Notes under the pieces: generated by a model | The model's database searches: none | The model's input: only the letters and a program-made list of their open reading frames with translations | Told to the model about the DNA's origin: nothing | Position numbers and translations under genes: made by a program | DNA from: Enterobacter sp. JBIWA008 | Lineage (GTDB): Bacteria > Pseudomonadota > Gammaproteobacteria > Enterobacterales > Enterobacteriaceae | NCBI RefSeq assembly: GCF_019968765.1 | Contig: NZ_CP074149.1 | Location: forward strand, 1,674,001-1,738,000 | Direction: 5' to 3' | Length of the DNA stretch: 64,000 nucleotides | In this document: positions 44,598 to 52,329 of the stretch, in pieces | Position numbering within the stretch: the stretch's first letter is position 1 | How the letters are laid out: every line of letters begins with the position of its first letter

Positions 44598-46964
44598 CTA
44601 AATGCCGTTAAATATCTTTTTGTTATAAAATTTAATTAAATTTCTATATCGAGCATCTTTTGTATTGGTGCCAGAGTTTACAATATTTGTTACCCCATGT
44701 GATGCATCTTCCGTGATACCATTATCAGCTTTTTTATAAGCCTCATAAAAATCCCAAAAGAACAATGCTGACCTCACAACTTGCTTTATTGATGCAGTAA
44801 TCAAATCTGGATGTTCTTCATAATCCGCTGGGTCGCACCAAACCTTATTGGCATACTGAGTAAAGACTCTATAATTATATCTTCCCGTAAGCTGTTTCAT
44901 TCCTCTGCCCTTATAGCGCCATCCATCGCCGGGCTCTGTATTGCCATTGCGACCACCATAAGCTTTATTGGCGATTGCTTCCTGATTTGCACTGTGTGCA
45001 GCTGTTCGCCCATCAATTTCCTGTTCATCAGGATGTCTTCGGTAATAGCTGAAGAGACCAGGGAGCGCTGTTGCCGCATAATTTAAACTCTCGTCTATTA
45101 TGAATGTAGCCCCCGTTTCCTGATAAACCTGAGCCATAAAGTGATACAGCCGAAGCTCTGTATTAAGGTGGCAACGTTCCAGATTATCATTTAGCTCATC
45201 CGCCACCTGCTGGAGAACCTCGTCGCTGACTTTGCGACTATCGGTCCATATCTTTCGCAACATTGGCAGCGTGATTTTGCCGCCTCCGGACTTAAGCATC
45301 TCCATAAACTCAAGCGGATGAAAATGCCATACTGACCGCTCACTCGCGAACGGCGGCACCTTATCCATCCAGCGCGTCGCATCCAGAAATCCCCCGTTGG
45401 CCATCTTCACAACAGGACTTTTATCCCTGACCTTAAATACCGACGACCAGCGTGTATCATCCTGGGTACTGTGCCAGCCGCTGTCGTGTTTCACTATCAG
45501 CCGCCGCGCATATTCCGGGATGTTCATCTGGTTGGTATGCAGTGCCCCGAACAAATACTGGTCCTGAGATTTATCGGGATACGGGTTCGGCGGTCTTCTG
45601 TTTTCAGCATTGTGCATCAGGCTGTTATAAAACATTTTGGCCTGTGAGAACTGTGGTCCTTTTTCACCGTCAAAGTGAGAGCTGATGCTTCTCAGGGCAT
45701 CAATCAGCCAGCGTTCATCCAGCGTGCGCGTAAAATCGGTTGTGTGTTCAGCTTCAATACAGTGGAAGTTGAGTCCCGCTAAATCATGCTGACTGAGCTG
45801 ATCCACGTCGTCCTGGTGCATCCACGTATGCGGGCGGATTTGAAAGTAAGTGACCCCGGTTTTATCCGTAAACGGGGACGTGGCATCACGCGGAATAATT
45901 TTCCCTGCATCGGCACGGGTAATGGCGCTGATCTGCTCAAAGGTACTTTCCTCGCCTTCCCCGTTTCGCAGGTACAGCGGCCGTTTCAGCTTCAGCTTAA
46001 TGAACTGTTTGCCCGTTTTGATGCCCTTCACGTTTGCCACCACATCAGGCACATGCTCGTCGAGACTCAGCAGCTCGATATGAGCTTTATAGTCCGTGGT
46101 GATAGTCTGCGGATGGTTATCTTCGTCAGCCAGATCCTGAGCGCTGAGGAACCCGACCGCATCCCCTGCTTTCACCGTCACTTTCAGCGGCGCGGGCGGC
46201 ACCACCACATCATCAAACACGCCGTGATTCAGTGCGCTGTGCATCCAGTCAGGCAGGCACACGTAACATTCGCCGCCAGGCTCCAGAAATTCCGGGCGCA
46301 TCGAGACCCAGAACAGCGCCCCGGCGGGTTTACCGTCCTGAAGACGCTGCACCAGAGCAAACGGCTCCTGCTGTTGTTCCAGTAAAAACGATTTCTGTTG
46401 CAGCACGGCAAGCGTGTCACCCTGCATCAGCGTTCTGGCGTGACCGTGTTTGTTTGCCAGCACGTCCGGCGCGATTTCGCGGCTGTCATCATGGCGGGAA
46501 TGTTTACGCATCCGCACGCCTTGGCCTTTCTGCGTGACCCGGTAAAGCGGGCGTTTCGGAAATTCTGACAATGGCGCGATGTGCATGTAAAGCTGGTACA
46601 GCGTCAGCCAGGACGATTCATCCTGTTCGTCGGGCTTGTACACTGATTTGACCAGCACAAAGGTGCCGGACTGGCGCAGGGGGCGTTCCTGGTAACACTC
46701 GATAGCCGCGTAGTCCCGATTAACCCGCCATGCCACCACCTCGCCGTCCATCATGAACTGTAGCGGCACCGATTTTTCCGGCGTTTCCTGATCCAGCACC
46801 GAGGCCGGAGATGATGACATCCCAACATGGATCCCCCCGTGCCAGTAACGGTTTACTCCAAGTAACCACCACCCGTGGGCGTTTTTGCGGATGTCGGTCA
46901 GCAGCTCGTCATAGTTCTTATAGCCCCGTCCGTCGGCTTTCCGTACCGGATAACATATGTTCAT
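44598..46964 (-). CDS. Two-domain peptidoglycan hydrolase, probable type VI secretion effector
   Basis: 788 residues. The N-terminal part has a degenerate M23-like segment: WHGGIHVGMSS (about 41-51), MDGEVVAWR and LYQLYMHIAPLSEFP. It has an HxxxH spacing where M23 enzymes have HxxxD. The C-terminal 184 residues are GH19-like: AQVYQETGATF (catalytic-type Glu near 616) and YKGRGMKQLTGRYNY, the family signature. There is no signal peptide. Layout resembles dual amidase-lysozyme effectors such as Aeromonas TseP. No vgrG, hcp or PAAR gene is in the window, so delivery would rely on a system elsewhere. The last ~500 bp are distinctly AT-rich. The ATG at 46964 follows AAGGAAGGGTG. Confidence 0.8.
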   Translation of the reverse strand: MNICYPVRKADGRGYKNYDELLTDIRKNAHGWWLLGVNRYWHGGIHVGMSSSPASVLDQETPEKSVPLQFMMDGEVVAWRVNRDYAAIECYQERPLRQSGTFVLVKSVYKPDEQDESSWLTLYQLYMHIAPLSEFPKRPLYRVTQKGQGVRMRKHSRHDDSREIAPDVLANKHGHARTLMQGDTLAVLQQKSFLLEQQQEPFALVQRLQDGKPAGALFWVSMRPEFLEPGGECYVCLPDWMHSALNHGVFDDVVVPPAPLKVTVKAGDAVGFLSAQDLADEDNHPQTITTDYKAHIELLSLDEHVPDVVANVKGIKTGKQFIKLKLKRPLYLRNGEGEESTFEQISAITRADAGKIIPRDATSPFTDKTGVTYFQIRPHTWMHQDDVDQLSQHDLAGLNFHCIEAEHTTDFTRTLDERWLIDALRSISSHFDGEKGPQFSQAKMFYNSLMHNAENRRPPNPYPDKSQDQYLFGALHTNQMNIPEYARRLIVKHDSGWHSTQDDTRWSSVFKVRDKSPVVKMANGGFLDATRWMDKVPPFASERSVWHFHPLEFMEMLKSGGGKITLPMLRKIWTDSRKVSDEVLQQVADELNDNLERCHLNTELRLYHFMAQVYQETGATFIIDESLNYAATALPGLFSYYRRHPDEQEIDGRTAAHSANQEAIANKAYGGRNGNTEPGDGWRYKGRGMKQLTGRYNYRVFTQYANKVWCDPADYEEHPDLITASIKQVVRSALFFWDFYEAYKKADNGITEDASHGVTNIVNSGTNTKDARYRNLIKFYNKKIFNGI

Positions 46965-47596
46965 CACCCTTCCTTAAGTGAAATCCCTAAAAACCTTAAT
47001 CATCGCAGGGAGTTAAAAAAAGGGAAGCAGAAATTAACGCAACTGTATTGCTACATATCACGGAAAAGATGGCTTAGCAGGGGGGGCGAAGCGCGGGGAA
47101 CTGTGCTTTATGGTATCTCACCCTGGTATCGGCGGATTGACGACGGGCGAATGATGCCGCCTTCCATGCCTTGTGGCATCAACACATCACCGGTGCTCTC
47201 TTCCATGCTGCTGACACTGGAGGCATCACACTAAGCCTGCCTCCTCGCACAGCTGTGGGGGAATCCTTGGTGTGACACCTTCCTGGCCTGAAGAATGACG
47301 ACAATATCCGTTTTGTATTTTTGCGTACCATTACGTGCACTGCTAAAAAGCGCTCAGGGCGATTTCCCGCTCTGAGCCGCAAAGAAAGTATGCATTCCCC
47401 CGTAAAAAACCCGAAAAACGCGTCTGGTGAATTCTGAGATCATGAATGACTATTCACCCGGATGCATGTCTTCTGTTTGTAAAATAACCACGATGATTTT
47501 TCCCATAACAAGCAGAGGGACTTATACAATCCTATACTCAACCGTGAGTAAATATCTCAGCGGTGGCCTATGGATTTAACTGTAAGCATCTTTTCA
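46965..47596. other. Island spacer between the effector and hpxZ; no secure gene
   Basis: About 630 nt without a convincing complete gene. On the minus strand a 33-codon frame at about 47108-47206 (start MEESTGDVLMPQGMEGGIIR, ending GEIP) looks codon-like. It could be the tail of a lost gene that preceded the effector. The stretch nearest hpxZ (47400-47590) is AT-rich and has no further feature I can support. It should contain the effector promoter. Confidence 0.4.
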
Positions 47597-47983
47597 TTAC
47601 ACCATCAAACTCACCTGCGCTGCCACGATGCGCCACCCGTAGGCAAACCGCACCCACGTCTGCTGCTGGCGGCCAATGCGTTCTGTGCCCTCGCGGGTAA
47701 ACTCGGTGCTGCACACGGCGTAATCCTCCCCGAAGGTGGTGATCAGGGTGTGGCGCAAAGTCCGCTGTAACCCGGCGGACGGGCGCGCCGCCCGGAAGGC
47801 GCGGATTTCATCAATGCCATACAGGTTTTCACCCGCCCCCAGACGCACGGTGTTTTTATCTTGCCAGAACAGCTCGTCCAGCACCGCAACGTTGTTGCTC
47901 ACCAGCGCGTCCTCATAGCGGTAAAACGCGGCCGTCACCTCGGCAACCACCCACGGGAGGTTAATGTCATCGTGATTCATCAT
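47597..47983 (-). CDS. hpxZ: HpxZ, SnoaL-like accessory protein of oxamate amidohydrolase genes
   Basis: A 128-residue protein of the DUF3225/AtzH-like NTF2 fold, start MMNHDDINLPWVVAEVTAAF. It is the last gene of hpxWXYZ; its exact role is unsettled. It overlaps hpxY (ATGATG at the junction). The 3' 95 bp are duplicated with divergence at 43664-43760, on the far side of the effector island. Confidence 0.87.
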   Translation of the reverse strand: MMNHDDINLPWVVAEVTAAFYRYEDALVSNNVAVLDELFWQDKNTVRLGAGENLYGIDEIRAFRAARPSAGLQRTLRHTLITTFGEDYAVCSTEFTREGTERIGRQQQTWVRFAYGWRIVAAQVSLMV

Positions 47984-49377
47984 GCGGCCACCTCCGCCGG
48001 ACGGGCATCGGTTATTCCTCTCTCTTCCAGCACGCGCGCGACGCGCAGGCAGGCCTGCTCGTTAAACGGCGCGGCAATCAGCTGCAGGCCAATCGGCGCA
48101 CCCTGCGCGGTACGCAGCGGAACGGTGGTCACGGGCAGGCCTAAAAACGAAATCGGCTGGGTCAGCATCCCCATGCTGGCGCGAATGGGAAGCGGCTGAC
48201 CGTTAATTTCCATGGTTTGCTCACCCGCGAGCGTGGCGCTGCGCGGCGTGGCCGGGGCGATCAGCACATCGGCCTGAGCGAACAGGGTTTTAAACACCTG
48301 CCGGGCGTGCGCGCGAAACCGCTGGGCCTGAATATACCAGGCGGAGGGGATCATCGCGCCTGCCAGCAGCCGTTCGCGGGAGTGCGGTTCAAAACGCTCG
48401 GGCTCGCGGCGAAGCGCGGGCAGGTACTGATTTCCCCCTTCGGCGGCGCTGATGATAAACGCCGCGGAGCGCGCCAGTTCGGCGTCCGGGAAATGCAGCT
48501 CATCCTGCACGTCGAGCGCTTTTGCAACCCGCGCTACGGCGTCGCGGGCGTCCGCGTCGCACCAGGTGGTGAAATAGCCGCCGAGCACCGCGCAGCGCAG
48601 GCCGTCAAGCCCGCGATCGAGCAGGGGGCGCGTCTGCTCGCGCGAGCTCTCTGCCTGAAAACCGTCGCTGCCGTCCCGCCCCTGCAGCGCGTCGTATACG
48701 GACGCCAGGTCGCACACGCGGCGGGCAAAGGGGCCGATATGATCCAGGCTCGCGACAAACGGATGGCTGCCGGATCGCGACAGGCGGCCAAAGGTGGGCT
48801 TCAGGCCGTAGATGCCGCACAGGGAGGCCGGAACGCGAATCGAGCCGTTGGTGTCGGTGCCGAGCGAAAAGTGCACCAGCCCGGCGGCCACGGCGGCGGC
48901 CGAGCCGCCGGACGACCCGCCCGCAATGCGCGCCAGATCGTGCGGGTTACGCGTCGTGCCGTAGTGGCTGTTTTCGGTTGTGAAGCCGTAGGCGTAGGCG
49001 TCCATATTCACCATCCCGGTCAGCAGCCCGCCCGCGCTGCGCAGCTGGCGCACCGCGAAGCTGTCAGCGGCCGCGGCAGGGCGCTGGCTGAACAGCTCTG
49101 CCCCGGCAAGGGTGGTGTGACCGGCCACGTCGAACAGGTTTTTCACCGCGTAGGGCACGCCCGCCAGCGGCGGCAGGGGACGCTTCTCGCGACGCAGGGT
49201 GTCGATGCTCTCGGCCTCGGCGAGCATACGTGCTTCCGTCACGGCGGTCCAGGCGTTAATCAGCGGGTTGACGCGCGCAATCGCCTCCAGCGTCTGGCGG
49301 GCAATCTCGCGAGCGCTCAGCTCGCCCGCGCTCAGCGCCTGCTGGATCGCGCTGATACTCATCTCGTGTAGCCTCAT
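47980..49377 (-). CDS. hpxY: HpxY, amidase-signature family protein
   Basis: A 465-residue amidase. The catalytic triad is present: Lys in GVPYAVKNLFDVAG (about residues 74-87) and the Ser pair in AGGSSGGSAAAVAAG with the cis-Ser region. It belongs to hpxWXYZ, linked in Klebsiella to the oxamate end of purine breakdown, and is GatA-like, with HpxX as a GatC-like small partner. It overlaps both neighbours by 4 nt. A second in-frame ATG 15 nt in is possible. Confidence 0.88.
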   Translation of the reverse strand: MRLHEMSISAIQQALSAGELSAREIARQTLEAIARVNPLINAWTAVTEARMLAEAESIDTLRREKRPLPPLAGVPYAVKNLFDVAGHTTLAGAELFSQRPAAAADSFAVRQLRSAGGLLTGMVNMDAYAYGFTTENSHYGTTRNPHDLARIAGGSSGGSAAAVAAGLVHFSLGTDTNGSIRVPASLCGIYGLKPTFGRLSRSGSHPFVASLDHIGPFARRVCDLASVYDALQGRDGSDGFQAESSREQTRPLLDRGLDGLRCAVLGGYFTTWCDADARDAVARVAKALDVQDELHFPDAELARSAAFIISAAEGGNQYLPALRREPERFEPHSRERLLAGAMIPSAWYIQAQRFRAHARQVFKTLFAQADVLIAPATPRSATLAGEQTMEINGQPLPIRASMGMLTQPISFLGLPVTTVPLRTAQGAPIGLQLIAAPFNEQACLRVARVLEERGITDARPAEVAA

Positions 49378-49562
49378 GCTTTGTACACTCCTGCGATCTC
49401 CAGGCGGTCGTCGAGCGGCAGCGCCATCAGCGGGGCAGCCAGGGTAGCAATGCGGCTGAACTGCAGCTGCAGCTCGGCGCGGCGGTCATCGTCCAGCGTC
49501 ACGCCTAGCACGGACTCCATTTGCGCAAGATACGCCTGCCAGTCGGTTTGTTGTGTCGTCAT
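49374..49562 (-). CDS. hpxX: HpxX, small GatC-like partner
   Basis: A 62-residue protein starting MTTQQTDWQAYLAQMESVLG. Helical with ALPLDDRLEIAGVYKA at the end, resembling the AtzG/GatC-type subunits that pair with amidases. A much longer upstream frame is rejected because it would run back into hpxW; the chosen start has GAGGAAAACA before it. It overlaps hpxY. Confidence 0.83.
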   Translation of the reverse strand: MTTQQTDWQAYLAQMESVLGVTLDDDRRAELQLQFSRIATLAAPLMALPLDDRLEIAGVYKA

Positions 49563-49572
49563 TGTTTTCTCC

Positions 49573-51156
49573 TCAGAATCCGGCGGCCGCGCCGTTGCTG
49601 CGCGGGTCAAATGCCCCTTCGAACAGCCCGTTGGGGTGGCGGACAATCGCACCCGCGTGGCCCATCGCTTCGCTGAAGTCAGGGAAAAGCTCCACCTCGT
49701 GACCGAGTGCCTGCAGGCGTGCGACCGTCTCGGGTGAAAAACGCCCTTCAAGTTTTAAGGTGTCCGAGGTTTGTCCCCAGGTGCGCCCCAGCAGCCAGCG
49801 TGGGCGGGAGATGCTCTCCTGCAGGGGCACGCCCTGGATCGCGTAGCGGGTAAAGATCGTGGCCTGGGTTTGCGGCTGCCCGTCGCCGCCCATTGAGCCG
49901 TAGACCATCACGCGCCCGTCACGAAGACGTGCCGCCGCCGGGTTCAGGGTGTGGAAAGGCTGTTTGCCCGGCGCGAGAGCTAAAAGATGATTGGGGTTGA
50001 GACTGAAAGACGCCCCGCGGTTCTGCCAGACGATGCCGGTGTCGGGCAGCACCACGCCGCTGCCGAACTCGTGATAGATACTCTGGATAAACGACACGGC
50101 AAGCCCGCTGTTATCCATCACCCCCATCCACACCGTATCGCCGGGGCCTTTTCCGGTGCCCCACGGCGCGGCGCGGCCGTCGTCAACCCTTTCGGCAAGC
50201 GCCTGCAGGGCGGCGGGATCCAGCAGACCCTGAATATCGGTTTTCAGCTCGCGCGGATCGGTGATGTGGGCATCGCGCAGGCCAAAGGCCAGCTTGGTGG
50301 CTTCAACGATACGGTGAATGGTGTCGGCGTCGTCGGCCTCCGCCATATTCAGGCGGTCGGTGATGCCGAGTATCGCCAGCGAGACCAGCCCCTGCGTCGG
50401 CGGGGCGTGGTTAAAGATCTCCCCCTGCTGATGCTGCAGCTTCAGCGGCGCGGTGCGTCTGGCAGCGTGCGCGCGTAAATCGGCCAGCGTCACGGGCAGG
50501 CCCAGCGTTTCCATGCCGTGCGCCAGCACGTTCGCCAGCGGGCCGCGGTAAAAGCTGTCCAGACCGTCCTCCACCAGGCGCGTCAGCGTCGTGGCCATGG
50601 CGGGCTGGTAAAAACGGCTCCCTGCCTGCGGCGGCTTGCCGTCCACCAGCCAGGTTTCCGCGAAGCCTGGCACGTCCTTCAGCTCGTCGAACTTGCTGGC
50701 CGTAGCATGGGCCTGTGAGGCCGTGACCGGCGTGCCGTTTTGCGCGTAGTCGATGGCGTCGGCCAGCAGGCGGGAGAGCGGCAGCGCCTTACCGGTCATC
50801 TCGCGAGAGACCTTCAGCGCCTCGTCCCAGCCGCTCACGGTTCCGGCGACGGTCAGCGCCGCCCGCGGTCCGCGATGGGGGATCTGCGTTAGCCCGTCGT
50901 AGGCGGCAAGCGTTGCGCGCGATCCCGCCGCGCCGCTGGCATCGATGGCGACGGGTTCGCCTTCCGGCGGCACGATAAGCCAGAAGCCATCGCCGCCCAG
51001 CCCGTTCATGTGGGGGTAAACCACGGCAATGGTGGCCGCCGCGGCGACCATTGCTTCTATCGCGCTGCCCCCTTCGCGCAGCACCGCCAGCGCGCTCTGG
51101 CTGGCAAGATGGTGGGGCGCAACGGCCATGCCGTGCGTGGAGACATTACTTTGCAT
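49573..51156 (-). CDS. hpxW: HpxW, oxamate amidohydrolase (gamma-glutamyltransferase fold)
   Basis: A 527-residue Ntn-hydrolase. The self-cleavage and catalytic Thr is in GDTVWMGVMDNSGLAVS (Thr341). The oxyanion region is YGSMGGDGQPQTQA, and MNGLGGDGFWL lies in the N-terminal subunit. The Klebsiella enzyme hydrolyses oxamate to oxalate and ammonia. No signal peptide is evident, unlike periplasmic Ggt, so it is cytosolic. It leads the hpxWXYZ operon. Confidence 0.9.
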   Translation of the reverse strand: MQSNVSTHGMAVAPHHLASQSALAVLREGGSAIEAMVAAAATIAVVYPHMNGLGGDGFWLIVPPEGEPVAIDASGAAGSRATLAAYDGLTQIPHRGPRAALTVAGTVSGWDEALKVSREMTGKALPLSRLLADAIDYAQNGTPVTASQAHATASKFDELKDVPGFAETWLVDGKPPQAGSRFYQPAMATTLTRLVEDGLDSFYRGPLANVLAHGMETLGLPVTLADLRAHAARRTAPLKLQHQQGEIFNHAPPTQGLVSLAILGITDRLNMAEADDADTIHRIVEATKLAFGLRDAHITDPRELKTDIQGLLDPAALQALAERVDDGRAAPWGTGKGPGDTVWMGVMDNSGLAVSFIQSIYHEFGSGVVLPDTGIVWQNRGASFSLNPNHLLALAPGKQPFHTLNPAAARLRDGRVMVYGSMGGDGQPQTQATIFTRYAIQGVPLQESISRPRWLLGRTWGQTSDTLKLEGRFSPETVARLQALGHEVELFPDFSEAMGHAGAIVRHPNGLFEGAFDPRSNGAAAGF

Positions 51157-51191
51157 GAAGAGTCCTCATAACCCTGAAAGTCACAAGGTGC

Positions 51192-51207
51192 TGCAAAAGC
51201 TGTTCCA
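51192..51207 (-). promoter_or_regulatory. Candidate sigma-54 promoter of hpxWXYZ
   Basis: On the minus strand TGGAAC-AGCTT-TTGCA, GG to GC spacing 10 nt, 36 nt upstream of the hpxW start. Confidence 0.75.
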
Positions 51208-51210
51208 GTT

Positions 51211-51228
51211 CTGAAAGAAAAGTTTCAG
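51211..51228. promoter_or_regulatory. Candidate HpxU operator in the hpxW-hpxU gap
   Basis: CTGAAA-GAAAAG-TTTCAG is an inverted repeat with perfect 6-nt arms, next to the hpxW sigma-54 element. TGAAA-type half sites recur in the gap (51168-51172, 51245-51249, 51256-51260), which fits an RpiR-type regulator acting there. TATAAT at 51241-51246 may be the -10 of hpxU. Confidence 0.5.
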
Positions 51229-51298
51229 TAAACTGGCACGTATAATGAAAGGTAGAATGAAAGGCAAAATGTGATGAAACAAAAGTTACAGAGGCGCT

Positions 51299-52138
51299 AT
51301 GGAACAACTGGATGAACGTCTGAAAGCACAGTACCCGTCGCTGTCGCCGCAGGAGCAGCGGGTGGCGGACTTTATTTTTGACCATTTTGATGACCTGATT
51401 AGCTACAACAGCGCCGAGCTGGCGCAGCTGAGCGGGGTGTCGAAAGCCACGGTGAGCCGCCTGTTTAAGCGTCTGGGCTATGAGAAATATAAGGACATGC
51501 GCGACGAGCTGCGCACCCTGCGCCAGAGCGGGATGCCGCTTACCGATAACCGCGACGCGGTGCAGGGCAATACCCTGCTGGCGCGCCACTATAAGCAGGA
51601 GATGGCAAACCTGACCCAGTGGGTCAATGCCCTCGACGCGCAGCAGTTTGCCGACGCGTTGGCCTGCATGGTGAAGGCGCGGCGCGTCGTCATTATCGGC
51701 ATGCGTAATGCCTATCCGGCGGCACTGCACCTGCGCCAGCAGCTGCTGCAGGCGCGCGGTCAGGTGCTGGTCCTACCGCAGCCCGGGCAGAGCCTGAGCG
51801 AGGAGCTGGTGGATTTAACGCCGGACGATATGGTGGTCATGATGGCCTTTCGCCGCCGCCCGCGCATCATACGCCCGCTGATGCAGCAGCTTCAGAGCAG
51901 CGGAATTCCGGTGCTGCTGATGTGCGAGCCGCAGGCGCACAGCCTGTTTCCGCTGGCGAGCTGGCAGCTCTGCGCCCCGCTGGACAGCGTCTCGGCCTAT
52001 GACAGCTATTCCTCGGTCAACAGCCTGATTAACCTGCTGGCAAATGCCTTCCTGCATGACATTCTCGATAAAGGCCGTCCGCGCATTCACGAGATTGCCT
52101 CCCTCTACCAGCAGCTGGACGAACTCGAACAACGATAA
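51299..52138 (+). CDS. hpxU: HpxU, RpiR-family regulator
   Basis: A 279-residue regulator. N-terminal HTH_6 domain (SPQEQRVADFIFDHFDDLIS, AQLSGVSKATVSRLFKRLG) and C-terminal SIS sugar-phosphate-type domain (RRVVIIGMRNAYPAALHLRQ, DMVVMMAFRRRPR). It lies between hpxWXYZ and hpxFGHIJK, divergent from the former, and probably senses a pathway intermediate. The symbol follows Klebsiella usage as I recall it. Confidence 0.82.
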   Translation: MEQLDERLKAQYPSLSPQEQRVADFIFDHFDDLISYNSAELAQLSGVSKATVSRLFKRLGYEKYKDMRDELRTLRQSGMPLTDNRDAVQGNTLLARHYKQEMANLTQWVNALDAQQFADALACMVKARRVVIIGMRNAYPAALHLRQQLLQARGQVLVLPQPGQSLSEELVDLTPDDMVVMMAFRRRPRIIRPLMQQLQSSGIPVLLMCEPQAHSLFPLASWQLCAPLDSVSAYDSYSSVNSLINLLANAFLHDILDKGRPRIHEIASLYQQLDELEQR

Positions 52139-52159
52139 TGGGGCATCAGGCTGGTGCTT

Positions 52160-52176
52160 TGCATTAAAATGGTGCA
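52160..52176. promoter_or_regulatory. Candidate NtrC site upstream of hpxF
   Basis: TGCATTAAAATGGTGCA matches the NtrC consensus form TGCACYN5TGGTGCA at nearly all conserved positions. Its end is 86 nt from the -24 element at 52262, the same distance as at hpxQ. Confidence 0.75.
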
Positions 52177-52261
52177 ACTGGCGGGTCGGGAAAACGCACG
52201 GTTTTTCGACCCGCCCGCGTTCAATCAGGCTTCAAAAGAATATTTCCCGCTTCGCCTTATC

Positions 52262-52277
52262 TGGCACATTAGTTGCA
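52262..52277 (+). promoter_or_regulatory. Sigma-54 promoter of hpxFGHIJK
   Basis: TGGCAC-ATTAG-TTGCA is an essentially perfect -24/-12 element, 53 nt upstream of the hpxF start. Confidence 0.88.
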
Positions 52278-52329
52278 AAATCACATTCAAAGAATCTTTT
52301 GTTTCATGTTAACGTTACGGGGAAGCACC

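Noticed and set aside
47179..47382. 67-codon minus-strand frame between the effector and hpxZ
   Set aside because: No ribosome-binding site, no recognisable sequence, Arg-rich composition.
48217..49371. 384-codon plus-strand frame opposite hpxY
   Set aside because: Antisense shadow of an amidase gene with intact catalytic motifs.
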